The notes beneath the pieces were generated by a model, which worked only from the letters and a program-made list of their open reading frames with translations, did not search any database and was not told the origin of the DNA. From positions 1-20,622 of the IMG/VR virus record IMGVR_UViG_3300041809_002715: a stretch of 20,622 nt of DNA; one strand, written 5' to 3'. Positions 6,724 through 13,577 of this stretch are shown here, in pieces. The stretch's first letter is position 1; the number at the start of each line of letters is the position of its first letter. The position numbers and the translations under genes are program-made. This DNA is from a virus.

Positions 6724-8164
6724 TGCGTGTCTCTTGCTCGTCTTCTTGCTCGGTTGGCGGGGCAGGCTCAAGTTGGGGCTTGGCGACCTCGATCGGCAGG
6801 CCCAGTTCATTCATCAGGGCCACTTCCTTCGCCCGCTGGCGAAGCTCCGCCTCCCAGTCCTTGCCCTGCTTGGCATATTCCGCCGCCAGCGTGGTGGTAT
6901 TGCTGGCCAGGCGCTGAGCCTGTGCGACGGCTTCCTTCTGGGGATCAACATGATCGTGGCCGTCCCAGAACCACTGGTGTGGCCATTCCTCCAGGCCGTC
7001 GAGTTCCGGGTACACCTTCACCGCCTCTTCCATCCAGGCATCAAGCAGGCGGTCCAGGACCACTCGCTCCAGGTCGGATTGATCCACGCGGATGGACTTG
7101 TAGTAGGTCTGGTGATCGAGGCGCCCGGAAGAATAGTTGTAGCCCGAGCTATTGCAGGCCGCGATGTTATAGGGCATGTTCAGGCAGCGGGCGATTTCGT
7201 TCAGAATCTCCCGCTTGAACATGTCATAGGTGGTCGAGGGCTGCTCGGCCTTGATCTGCGTGGGTTCCCATCCCTCAGGCCCGAACACAGCCATGTTGGG
7301 CTCGAACTCCATCGTCGTCATGGGATCGACTTCAGCCGCCTCCCCGCCCGCCGGCGCCGTCGTCTTCATAAAGATGGCAACGTTGGCCGCACTCTCCGCG
7401 GCGGCGATCACCGCCAGTGTGTATCTTCGCAATTGTGCAAAGAGCGGCAAAGCCGGCAGGATGTCCGGCAGCCCGCGGCTTTGCCCGGGCCGATCCTTGC
7501 GGAACCAGTGGACCATGTTGGCGGCCGGGATAACCCGGTACTTCAGCGGCATGGTGTGCAGAAAGTCGCCGGGGTGCTGATTGAGGACGTGGTATTCCTT
7601 GGGATTCCCGAACTCGTCGAGCACGATTCCGTCCACGAAAGTCGGCGTCGGCAGCGAAAATAGCGGCGTGGTGACCTGATCCGCCTCAATCAGCTTGGTG
7701 TCAAGTTTGACCGGATGCTGAAGTCGGCCATTCGTGTGAAGCAGGCCGAAGGCCTCGCCGTCCTGGGCACGGGTCTCACGCATGGTGCGGAGCTTGCCGG
7801 GCAAATCGATCGCCTTGGCCCAGGCAGCGAATTCACGTTCAATAAGGCCGTTGACGTTCTTGCCATCGTCATTCGTGCCGTCGCCAAGGAGCATCTGAAG
7901 ACGCGGGCCTGTGCCGACAACATCATTTGCCAGCGTCAGGACGACGCCCCTGGCGTAAGAGTTGTTGGCTACCTCATAGCGGGCGCGATTGCGAAGGACG
8001 CGGCGCACGTCAGGCCTGGCGGCGGCATTGGCCGACAGGAAATCCGCATGCGCCCAGTGGCGCCGGTTCTGCGACGTGGTATAGGCCGAGTCGAACGTAG
8101 CACGGATAAACCGCACCGCCGTCCGGGCCGTCTCCTTGACTCGCTTTGTCCAGGGCCACTTCAT
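6689..8164 (-). CDS. Portal protein (lambda gpB family)
   Basis: This 491-residue protein forms the dodecameric ring at the packaging vertex. The N-terminal part reads HWAHADFLSANAAARPDVRR, then LRNRARYEVANNSYARGVVL and LANDVVGTGPRLQ, the pattern of lambda-type portals (Phage_portal_2), in which an R-x-R-x-[EL]-x-x-N-x-x-[YA] segment precedes D-N-V-V-G-x-G. Later regions include EADQVTTPLFSLPTPTFVDG and NEIARCLNMPYNIAACNSSGYNYSS, the latter matching the conserved [LM]-G-[VI]-[PS]-[YF]-E portal core. A start at 8164 (MKWPWTKRV) is preferred over 8221 because the extra residues overlap the preceding gene, whose stop is at 8169, five bases upstream. The C-terminal tail (EQEDEQETRNAKPDRKPKAA) is acidic then basic and overlaps the protease-capsid start by 35 bases. 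Confidence 0.88.
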   Translation of the reverse strand: MKWPWTKRVKETARTAVRFIRATFDSAYTTSQNRRHWAHADFLSANAAARPDVRRVLRNRARYEVANNSYARGVVLTLANDVVGTGPRLQMLLGDGTNDDGKNVNGLIEREFAAWAKAIDLPGKLRTMRETRAQDGEAFGLLHTNGRLQHPVKLDTKLIEADQVTTPLFSLPTPTFVDGIVLDEFGNPKEYHVLNQHPGDFLHTMPLKYRVIPAANMVHWFRKDRPGQSRGLPDILPALPLFAQLRRYTLAVIAAAESAANVAIFMKTTAPAGGEAAEVDPMTTMEFEPNMAVFGPEGWEPTQIKAEQPSTTYDMFKREILNEIARCLNMPYNIAACNSSGYNYSSGRLDHQTYYKSIRVDQSDLERVVLDRLLDAWMEEAVKVYPELDGLEEWPHQWFWDGHDHVDPQKEAVAQAQRLASNTTTLAAEYAKQGKDWEAELRQRAKEVALMNELGLPIEVAKPQLEPAPPTEQEDEQETRNAKPDRKPKAA

Positions 8165-8168
8165 CTCG

Positions 8169-8399
8169 TTAGTAACCTTCCGTCGCGCCAGGCGGGACAA
8201 TCCTTGCCCGCCGGAGGCCAAAGTTGCGTTGCGTCATCGCGTTCTTTGCCGCCAGGTACTTGTCCGCCTCGATCTGATCGCGAAGCGAATGCTGCTCCAC
8301 GCTCGTGCCGTCCGCCGACGCCTTCGCAGGACCGCCAGCGTTGGTGGCTATCGCGCCAGACAGGTCGTTTGGCGCCGAATTTGTCGAATCGTCTGCCAT
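8169..8399 (-). CDS. Small pre-portal protein, possibly gpW-like head-tail joining
   Basis: This 76-residue protein begins MADDSTNSAPNDLSGAIATN and has a disordered N-terminus followed by a helix, SLRDQIEADKYLAAKNAM, and a basic end, NFGLRRARIVPPGATEGY. A short helical protein with a terminal R-R-x-[RK]-x-V-P-P-G next to the portal gene is common in lambda-like late operons, where gpW-type proteins occur. The gpW similarity is weak and by position. The start follows AGGTGA (8407-8402) by three bases. The tRNA-like element ends 11 bases upstream, and the stop is four bases before the portal ATG. Confidence 0.6.
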   Translation of the reverse strand: MADDSTNSAPNDLSGAIATNAGGPAKASADGTSVEQHSLRDQIEADKYLAAKNAMTQRNFGLRRARIVPPGATEGY

Positions 8400-8410
8400 G
8401 ATTCACCTAT

Positions 8411-8484
8411 TGGCGGGAGCCGGAATCGAACCGGCGTCGGACGGCTCATGAGGCCATGCTGGGGCCACTCCAGTCCATCCCGCT
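8411..8484 (-). tRNA. tRNA-Met-like element, anticodon CAT
   Basis: The minus strand folds as a 74-base cloverleaf. Acceptor pairs 2-7 are GCGGGA with TCCCGC, with an A-C mismatch at 1-72. The D-arm region holds a CTGG/CCAG stem. The anticodon stem is ATGGC/GCCGT with loop CTCATGA (anticodon at 8450-8448). The variable loop has five bases, the T arm is GCCGG-TTCGATT-CCGGC, and the discriminator is A. CCA is not encoded. The T arm and anticodon arm are textbook. The D stem is displaced by about two bases, leaving a four-base gap after the acceptor. A weak 1-72 pair is an initiator-type trait, but the GGG/CCC initiator anticodon-stem signature is absent. It could also be an elongator Met, Ile-CAT, or a decayed tRNA. 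It lies immediately upstream of the pre-portal gene on the same strand. Confidence 0.6.
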
Positions 8485-8536
8485 GCCTGCCCGCCATAGC
8501 CTTTTGGCGACGGCGGGTGACAACCATCCGCACGCG

Positions 8537-8581
8537 CAAAAAGAAGACGGCCGTGCAAGGGTGTGGCCCCACACGGCCGTC
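8537..8581 (-). terminator. Rho-independent terminator, long GC stem
   Basis: A perfect 10-bp inverted repeat pairs GACGGCCGTG (8546-8555) with CACGGCCGTC (8572-8581) and has an internal GGG/CCC stem in the loop. On the minus strand it is followed by TTCTTTTTG (8545-8537). It lies downstream of the Vsr gene (which ends at 8708) and upstream of the tRNA-like element, so it probably stops cargo transcripts before the portal cluster. A short T run on the other side (ATAGCTTTT) makes bidirectional action possible. Confidence 0.65.
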
Positions 8582-8595
8582 ATAGCTTTTCGCAT

Positions 8596-8618
8596 CGCAC
8601 CGGGGATCAGCCGGTGCG
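8596..8618. other. Second short hairpin next to the terminator
   Basis: CGCACCGG (8596-8603), the seven-base loop GGATCAG, and CCGGTGCG (8611-8618) form a perfect 8-bp stem. On the plus strand it is followed by GTCGCGCGTTTTGG, a weak T run. It could be a companion terminator or a processing structure. Only the inverted repeat is directly visible. Confidence 0.45.
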
Positions 8619-8707
8619 TCGCGCGTTTTGGTTGTCTATCCCGGTTCTACTATAGGTTTCAATTCGATCAAGCAGATTTTTGAAAATGAAACAAGATTGT
8701 TACGCAT

Positions 8708-9145
8708 CTAGAACCTGTGCCCATTGCAGCCCCTGGCCGACGGTGTCGCCAACAGCAATTCGATCCTCGATACGCACTTTGAAAGGCCTTTTTCGATATT
8801 GTGCTGCCAAATCCGCAGCACTCTCCACCCGGCCGCCCGCAATTTTCGTTGGTTCCGACGATCCCGATCCCGGTTTCGGCAAATTTTCTCTCGCCAAAAT
8901 GGTGATGCCGTCGCCTTCCAGAGGGGGAAACGCCATCCATGCCAGAAGTCTCCATCGATGAACACGGCCACCTTGGCCGTGACAAAAACGATATCGGGCG
9001 TCCCCGGTAAACTCCTGACGTGCTTCCTGAAACGCAGGCCCCGCCTGTGGATGGCAGATCGCAACACTCGCTCCAACGAGGTGTCCCGATTTCGCACACG
9101 AGCCATGCACATGCTTCGCTGCTCAGGGGTGAGGTTATCAGTCAT
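8708..9145 (-). CDS. vsr: Vsr-family very-short-patch-repair-type endonuclease
   Basis: This is a 145-residue protein. The Vsr fold signatures are present in order: MTDNLTPEQRSMCMARVRNR with DTSLE (residues 1-25); LPGTPDIVF, with D51 at the position of the catalytic Asp of E. coli Vsr; VFIDGDFWHGW, the family His motif in the DGDFWHG form rather than HGCFWH; NRDRDRR (residues 91-97); and GWRVLRIWQHNI. Classical Vsr nicks T:G mismatches created by deamination of 5-methylcytosine. In gene clusters with a C5 methyltransferase and ATPases, Vsr-like proteins may instead act as restriction nucleases. A longer frame begins at 9244, but the conserved fold starts at 9145, with AGGAAGG about 14 bases upstream. 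It is divergent from the large ATPase gene. Confidence 0.85.
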   Translation of the reverse strand: MTDNLTPEQRSMCMARVRNRDTSLERVLRSAIHRRGLRFRKHVRSLPGTPDIVFVTAKVAVFIDGDFWHGWRFPLWKATASPFWREKICRNRDRDRRNQRKLRAAGWRVLRIWQHNIEKGLSKCVSRIELLLATPSARGCNGHRF

Positions 9146-9184
9146 AGGCCAAGGTTGCCTTCCTGTAGCCGCTTGTGGCGACCC

Positions 9185-9213
9185 TTGACGGGGGATGTCC
9201 GACCGGGTATCCT
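9185..9213 (+). promoter_or_regulatory. Candidate sigma-70 promoter for the ATPase-receiver pair
   Basis: TTGACG (9185-9190), a 17-base spacer and TATCCT (9208-9213) match a sigma-70 type promoter pointing toward the ATPase gene at 9307, with a leader of about 85 bases. The ATPase start has GGAG six bases upstream (9297-9300). The promoter call is by consensus only. Confidence 0.45.
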
Positions 9214-9256
9214 TCGGGACTTCCGGGGCCACCGGCGCGGCCACAAGGCCATGGGC

Positions 9257-9286
9257 ATTTTATGATGGATGCCTGGTCCGGTGCAA
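9257..9286 (-). promoter_or_regulatory. Candidate promoter for the Vsr gene
   Basis: On the minus strand TTGCAC (9286-9281), an 18-base spacer and TAAAAT (9262-9257) form a plausible promoter about 105 bases upstream of the Vsr start. It faces the plus-strand candidate at 9185-9213, so the two transcripts would overlap at their 5' ends. Confidence 0.35.
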
Positions 9287-9306
9287 AATAACTTGCGGAG
9301 CATCCG

Positions 9307-12003
9307 ATGACCAGGACTTATCTCGCTATAAGCCAATACTCCGAGGGCTCTATCTATCGGGATGTCGTTGGGAAAGTGTACGAATTCCCAAACAAGTACA
9401 AGGAGCTGTTGAATAGGCCAAACATCTTCTTCGTGTACTATGAGCCAAAGAAGAAAGGCGCCGGGGCGTACTTTGGCTGCGGACAGATCGGAAACGTTGT
9501 CGAGCGGGTCAGTCTCGAAGAGGACGAAGGAGCGGCGCGCCAAAAGATGTTCGTAGCGGAGGTCATAAATTACCGAAGGTTTGCCCAGCCCGTGCCGCTT
9601 GAACGCGAAAACGAAGCGCCCAGGGAGGAGATGCTTCACAACAGTGTTCGCGAGATTTCCCCTGAACTCTACAATGAGATTGTTCAGGCCGGAGGCGAGG
9701 AGGTTTCCTTTCAAGCCGACGCTCACCTCATGCGCGTCCTCGGCGAGCAACTCATCAGTTCGGAGAGGGTTGGGATCCTTGAGCTCATCAAGAACGCCTA
9801 TGACGCCGGCGCAAGTCGATGTATTGTTCGAATCGAGAAGGTGCCAGGTTTGTTTAAGCTCAAGCCTGACAGTGACGAATGGGTCGGTTCGCAGGTGGGC
9901 CCTGTTATCTCTGTTATCGATGACGGCCGAGGGATGGACAGGGATGCCTTGCTGAACGGTTGGCTGCGCCCAGCCACAACCCTGAAGACTCAAATCAAAG
10001 AGACGCTCAAAACTGAGCGGGAAAGGGCACGAGAGCGAGGGACCGAGGAGGCGTTTGAAGCTCTTGTGTTATCGCTCAAGAAAGCCAATGGAGGGCGCCT
10101 ACCGATCGGCGAAAAGGGCGTTGGACGGTTCGCAACGCATCGGCTCGGACGCAAACTGCTTCTTCTGACAAAAACATATGACGATCCACTGGAATGGGTG
10201 CTGAACGTCGATTGGGATCGTTTCGATGCCATCGCCGAAGAAGGTGTCGATCTGGCGGCCGTGGGGTTGAACCTGGAACATCGGACACCGACACAGGATT
10301 ACGGCCCACGCAAGTCCGGTACGATCCTCAAAATTTACGGGGGACGCCCAGGGTTTGACTGGAATGAGGATAAGCTCAAAGATATCGGTCGGGCAATCGC
10401 ATGCTTGCGATCTCCGCGGTCCGGGCCTGAAGGCTTCGATGTTGAGTATGATTGTCAGCACGTGGATAAGGGCGATCTTAAGAATCCTTTGCAATTAGCC
10501 TTGGCGCCCTTCGTGTGCGATGCGGCGGTCGATGAATCCGGGATGGCCTCTGTGGAGATAGCATTCAAGCCGCCGCCGAGCCTTCGCTTCCCAATGGCAG
10601 AACAGAAGTGGAGTTTCGACATCGATCTTCGGTCGAAGCGCGCCGGTTATTGGCACTCAGGTGACGGCAAATATCGTGTCCCGCGTTGTGGGCCGTTTTT
10701 CCTTTCTGTTCGATGTTGGCTCCGGCGAAAAGAATGGATTCATGGGGCGGACTGGAAAGAAGTTACAGATTACCTGAGCAATTTTGGGGGGGTGGATGTC
10801 TATCGCGATGGATTAAATGTCGTATCGGCGCAGAGTGGCTCCGAACGAGATTGGCTTGAACTCTCCACTCGCCACATCAAAAAGGGAGCCCACATCTCGT
10901 ATTATAATCTATCGGCCAGCGTCGATCTGGTGCAGCAGGATACACCGCATCTAGTTGACAAGACGAGTCGAGAAGGTCTTCTGGATACTGTACCATATAA
11001 AGACCTGTCACTATTGGTTCAGAGTGTTCTAGAAGAACTGGAACTGAAAGTTCGCGAGACTCGTGAAGATTATGAACGGCTTCATACTCAAGGTGTTCCG
11101 GGGCCGGAGATAAGCAAGCGGCATGCTGGGCAGCTCACTCGGCTCCTCGCAGCCTTGTCTTCACATTACGATTTCAATGACGATCCGGCCGACTTGATCC
11201 CGGCGATTGGTAAAAGCGATGCCCCCGTCGTCATCATCGAGGGTATCAGTGACACCATCAAGCAATTGCGTTCCTCAATTACCCAGCTTGAAGACCAGGT
11301 GGAGGGGCTTATTGAAGCTGCTGGATTTGGCCTGTCTATTGGCGTAGCCATTCACGAGATACTCAAGGTCACGACGAGCCTGGCCCTATCTGCGGCGAGC
11401 CTATATCGCGCAGTCGGCAAAAACTCACCTTTCCATGAGCAGCTATCCACGATCAAAGCGATGGCTGAGAGTTTAATGAACGAGGCCAAGCGTATCTCGC
11501 CTCTGCACGTCACCAGATTAGAGGAAGCCTCGACATTCCAGGTGCGCGATGCAATCCTTGCCGCGATGGGCGCTTTTCAGATGCGGTGGTCGGATTCTTC
11601 GATTGATGTGCCAGTGCCTCCTCGGACGCGCAGTTTCGAATTGACGCAACAATTCGGCGTATGTTCTCAAGTCTTTGCAAATCTGTTCGACAACGCCACT
11701 TATTGGGTTACCAGTCCTGACAACACAGGAGGCGCCAGAAAGATTTGCACGATGGTTGACCCGGACACACGCTCTGTGATTGTCGCCGACAGCGGCCCCG
11801 GCATTGCCGACAGAATCCGTAATCATCTCTTCCAGCCCTTCTACAGTCTGAAGAGCCCGCCAAGTGGACTCGGATTATACATCTGCAAGCATTACATGAC
11901 TCGCATGAAGGGTGATATTCGCGAAGCGCGAGACACTGAGCGAATGGCGGGACTTGATGGAGCGCAGTTTGTTATTGAGTTTCCCAGAGAGGGGCGATCC
12001 TAA
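9307..12003 (+). CDS. Reader domain - MORC/Hsp90-like GHKL ATPase - histidine-kinase-like fusion
   Basis: This is an 898-residue cytosolic protein. Residues 1-100 (SIYRDVVGKVYEFPNKY, FFVYYEPKKKGAGAYFGCGQ, VINYRRFAQPVP) resemble the PUA/EVE-like modified-base reader domain found at the N-terminus of some HNH restriction enzymes. Residues ~135-345 form a first GHKL ATPase: ELIKNAYDAGA (159-169), VIDDGRGMD (203-211), GEKGVGRFA (268-276). A transducer-like region follows with VDVYRDGLNV (496-505), as in MORC/Hsp90-like proteins of restriction clusters. A helical segment (~643-730) holds IGVAIHEILK with a possible phospho-His, H683. Residues ~745-893 are a second, kinase-type ATPase: NLFDNATYW, VADSGPGI, SGLGLYIC. 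The start is supported by GGAG at 9297-9300. Its stop overlaps the receiver gene by one base (TAATG), suggesting a kinase-receiver pair. No membrane segment or nuclease motif is visible. Confidence 0.85.
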   Translation: MTRTYLAISQYSEGSIYRDVVGKVYEFPNKYKELLNRPNIFFVYYEPKKKGAGAYFGCGQIGNVVERVSLEEDEGAARQKMFVAEVINYRRFAQPVPLERENEAPREEMLHNSVREISPELYNEIVQAGGEEVSFQADAHLMRVLGEQLISSERVGILELIKNAYDAGASRCIVRIEKVPGLFKLKPDSDEWVGSQVGPVISVIDDGRGMDRDALLNGWLRPATTLKTQIKETLKTERERARERGTEEAFEALVLSLKKANGGRLPIGEKGVGRFATHRLGRKLLLLTKTYDDPLEWVLNVDWDRFDAIAEEGVDLAAVGLNLEHRTPTQDYGPRKSGTILKIYGGRPGFDWNEDKLKDIGRAIACLRSPRSGPEGFDVEYDCQHVDKGDLKNPLQLALAPFVCDAAVDESGMASVEIAFKPPPSLRFPMAEQKWSFDIDLRSKRAGYWHSGDGKYRVPRCGPFFLSVRCWLRRKEWIHGADWKEVTDYLSNFGGVDVYRDGLNVVSAQSGSERDWLELSTRHIKKGAHISYYNLSASVDLVQQDTPHLVDKTSREGLLDTVPYKDLSLLVQSVLEELELKVRETREDYERLHTQGVPGPEISKRHAGQLTRLLAALSSHYDFNDDPADLIPAIGKSDAPVVIIEGISDTIKQLRSSITQLEDQVEGLIEAAGFGLSIGVAIHEILKVTTSLALSAASLYRAVGKNSPFHEQLSTIKAMAESLMNEAKRISPLHVTRLEEASTFQVRDAILAAMGAFQMRWSDSSIDVPVPPRTRSFELTQQFGVCSQVFANLFDNATYWVTSPDNTGGARKICTMVDPDTRSVIVADSGPGIADRIRNHLFQPFYSLKSPPSGLGLYICKHYMTRMKGDIREARDTERMAGLDGAQFVIEFPREGRS

Positions 12004-13577
12004 TGACTACGATAAGCGGCCGTAGCGTGTGGGTGGTTGACGACGATATTCCTGTCCAACAGTTGCCATGCAGTTGCGACGTTGTACGACTTGGTAGGCG
12101 ACCTGTGGACTCTGCCGAGCTCGTATTATTGACGGAGCAGGACTCGGCATGGGGCCAGGGCGTCGCCGTGAAGGAAGTCATAACGCGCCTAATCCAGGAA
12201 AAGGCGCAGGTTCTTGGTTTTACCGATCCCGATGGTGCATTATTGTATCTGTCAGGCGGTGGTTGCCCCCCGGATGTCATCGTATTCGATCTGAAATACC
12301 TCAATAAATCGCAAGAGGCCGTTAGAAAATCATTGGCAACCCTGCTCGCCAGCTACTATGTCACGGTTCAGGTCTATACGAATGAGCCTCAAGCCCAGGC
12401 AGAAAGCGAGTTGCGGGAACTACGCGAGAAGTTTCCTATGCGTTTGGCTGCTCCCGTGTCCAAAGGAGCTGTGGACGCCGTACATTTGGCTGGCATCCTT
12501 GACGAACGCCTAAAAGGAAGCTTGTCGGCTCACTTGGGAAGTCCTGTCAGAAAGACCGCATTGAAGGCCATCGAGTCTGCGCTTGTTCGCATAGGTGACT
12601 TACCTCTCGATAGAGTGTTTGGCGTCCTGACCGGTGCCGAACGGAATCATGAGGATGATGAGACGGCCGAGCAGTCGTTACTGGAGTTGCTGTATGTCAA
12701 ACTGGGTGAAGCCTTGCGAAGTGACCGGGGACTTCAAACGGCTGTCGCCACGGCGTGTGCCTCAAAAGGGATCGACGATTGCGCCGACGATATTGTCGCC
12801 ACAATTGTATCGCAGATCCGCCGACAGTTTCTCAGTGAAGGATGGCTCCGCAATACGCTTAAGTCGGTTATCGATCTACTTAGGTCGGCAACACGTGCCA
12901 ACCAGGCCGCGCCTAGGGAGCCGGAGGACTCGGCAGCCAGAGAGTTTTTTGCCTTTCGTGTCTATGACTTGCTGCCGAATGACATGGTTCAATGCGGAGA
13001 CATACTTCATTTCAGCATCTCGGGGCAAGAGCAGGATGCAATGGTTATCACGCCGCCCTGCGATCTCGACAAGTTTTGGAAGAAAACGAGAGGCGTGCTA
13101 ACGTTGATTCGCATGCGATCGTTTGAAGACGGATACAATTTGGCCCAAGTGGGAGGCAACAAGTTTGAAATTGGCAACAGCATAACGGCGAAAGAACCGT
13201 ATATTCTGCCTCCGATTCCTCCATCAAACATGGCAGATTGTTGTATCTTTCCCGGAGAGATATTTTCGTGGTGTCTAACGAAACCGGACGCAGCACCTTC
13301 TAAAGCCTCGCTGCCTGTTGAGCAGCTTGAAGCATTGAGCACCCGTTTCGGCGTTGCAGGGCTGAAGCGTTTGGCGAGAGTGTCCGAGCCTTTCCTGTCG
13401 GGAATCCTGGATAGCATACATCATGCTGTGTTCCGCATGGGCTTGCCAGATCGCCCCAAGGAAGAATACAAGCGAATTGATGCCCTAAAATCAGTGCAAG
13501 CTGCCGCCAAGACCACTACGACTACGACGCCGCCTGCTCCAGGTACCGTCGAACACAAGTCGCCTGCCTCCGAATAA
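12003..13577 (+). CDS. Receiver-domain (response-regulator-like) protein with unassigned C-terminal domain
   Basis: This is a 524-residue protein. The N-terminal ~165 residues keep the receiver signature: acidic cluster VVDDD (11-15), phosphoacceptor D96 in PPDVIVFDLKYL, T126 in VQVYTNEP and K154 in APVSKGA. About 40 extra residues lie between the acidic pocket and D96 compared with a standard receiver. A mainly helical middle (~165-300) follows. A C-terminal region has FAFRVYDLLPNDMVQCGDIL and ITPPCDLDKFW (349-359), ending FLSGILDSIHHAVFRMGLPD. It contains no obvious DNA-binding helix-turn-helix, and I do not recognise this region. The tail has a six-Thr run. The start is coupled to the upstream kinase-like ATPase by a one-base overlap, so that protein is the likely phosphodonor. 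The 3' end overlaps the convergent methyltransferase gene by 56 bases. Confidence 0.75.
   Translation: MTTISGRSVWVVDDDIPVQQLPCSCDVVRLGRRPVDSAELVLLTEQDSAWGQGVAVKEVITRLIQEKAQVLGFTDPDGALLYLSGGGCPPDVIVFDLKYLNKSQEAVRKSLATLLASYYVTVQVYTNEPQAQAESELRELREKFPMRLAAPVSKGAVDAVHLAGILDERLKGSLSAHLGSPVRKTALKAIESALVRIGDLPLDRVFGVLTGAERNHEDDETAEQSLLELLYVKLGEALRSDRGLQTAVATACASKGIDDCADDIVATIVSQIRRQFLSEGWLRNTLKSVIDLLRSATRANQAAPREPEDSAAREFFAFRVYDLLPNDMVQCGDILHFSISGQEQDAMVITPPCDLDKFWKKTRGVLTLIRMRSFEDGYNLAQVGGNKFEIGNSITAKEPYILPPIPPSNMADCCIFPGEIFSWCLTKPDAAPSKASLPVEQLEALSTRFGVAGLKRLARVSEPFLSGILDSIHHAVFRMGLPDRPKEEYKRIDALKSVQAAAKTTTTTTPPAPGTVEHKSPASE

Noticed and set aside
6596-7663. 355-codon plus-strand frame opposite the portal gene
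   Set aside because: Antisense shadow of a strongly conserved portal gene.
8485-8500. Alternative tRNA 5' end using GGCGGGC at 8495-8489
   Set aside because: It pairs well with the acceptor 3' strand but leaves about 31 bases before the anticodon stem, too long for a D arm; the 8484 end gives a normal 74-base molecule.
9146-9244. N-terminal extension of the Vsr gene to an ATG at 9244
   Set aside because: The added 33 residues (Pro/Ala/Arg-rich) are outside the Vsr fold and the 9145 start begins exactly at the conserved helix.
9142-9993. 283-codon minus-strand frame opposite the start of the large ATPase
   Set aside because: It overlaps the conserved reader and GHKL motifs in antisense and includes the intergenic region; no recognisable domain.
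9307-13577. Assignment of the ATPase-receiver pair as an ordinary two-component system
   Set aside because: There is no membrane sensor or DNA-binding output domain, and the kinase-like protein carries a base-reader-like domain and a MORC-type ATPase; context is a methyltransferase and Vsr.
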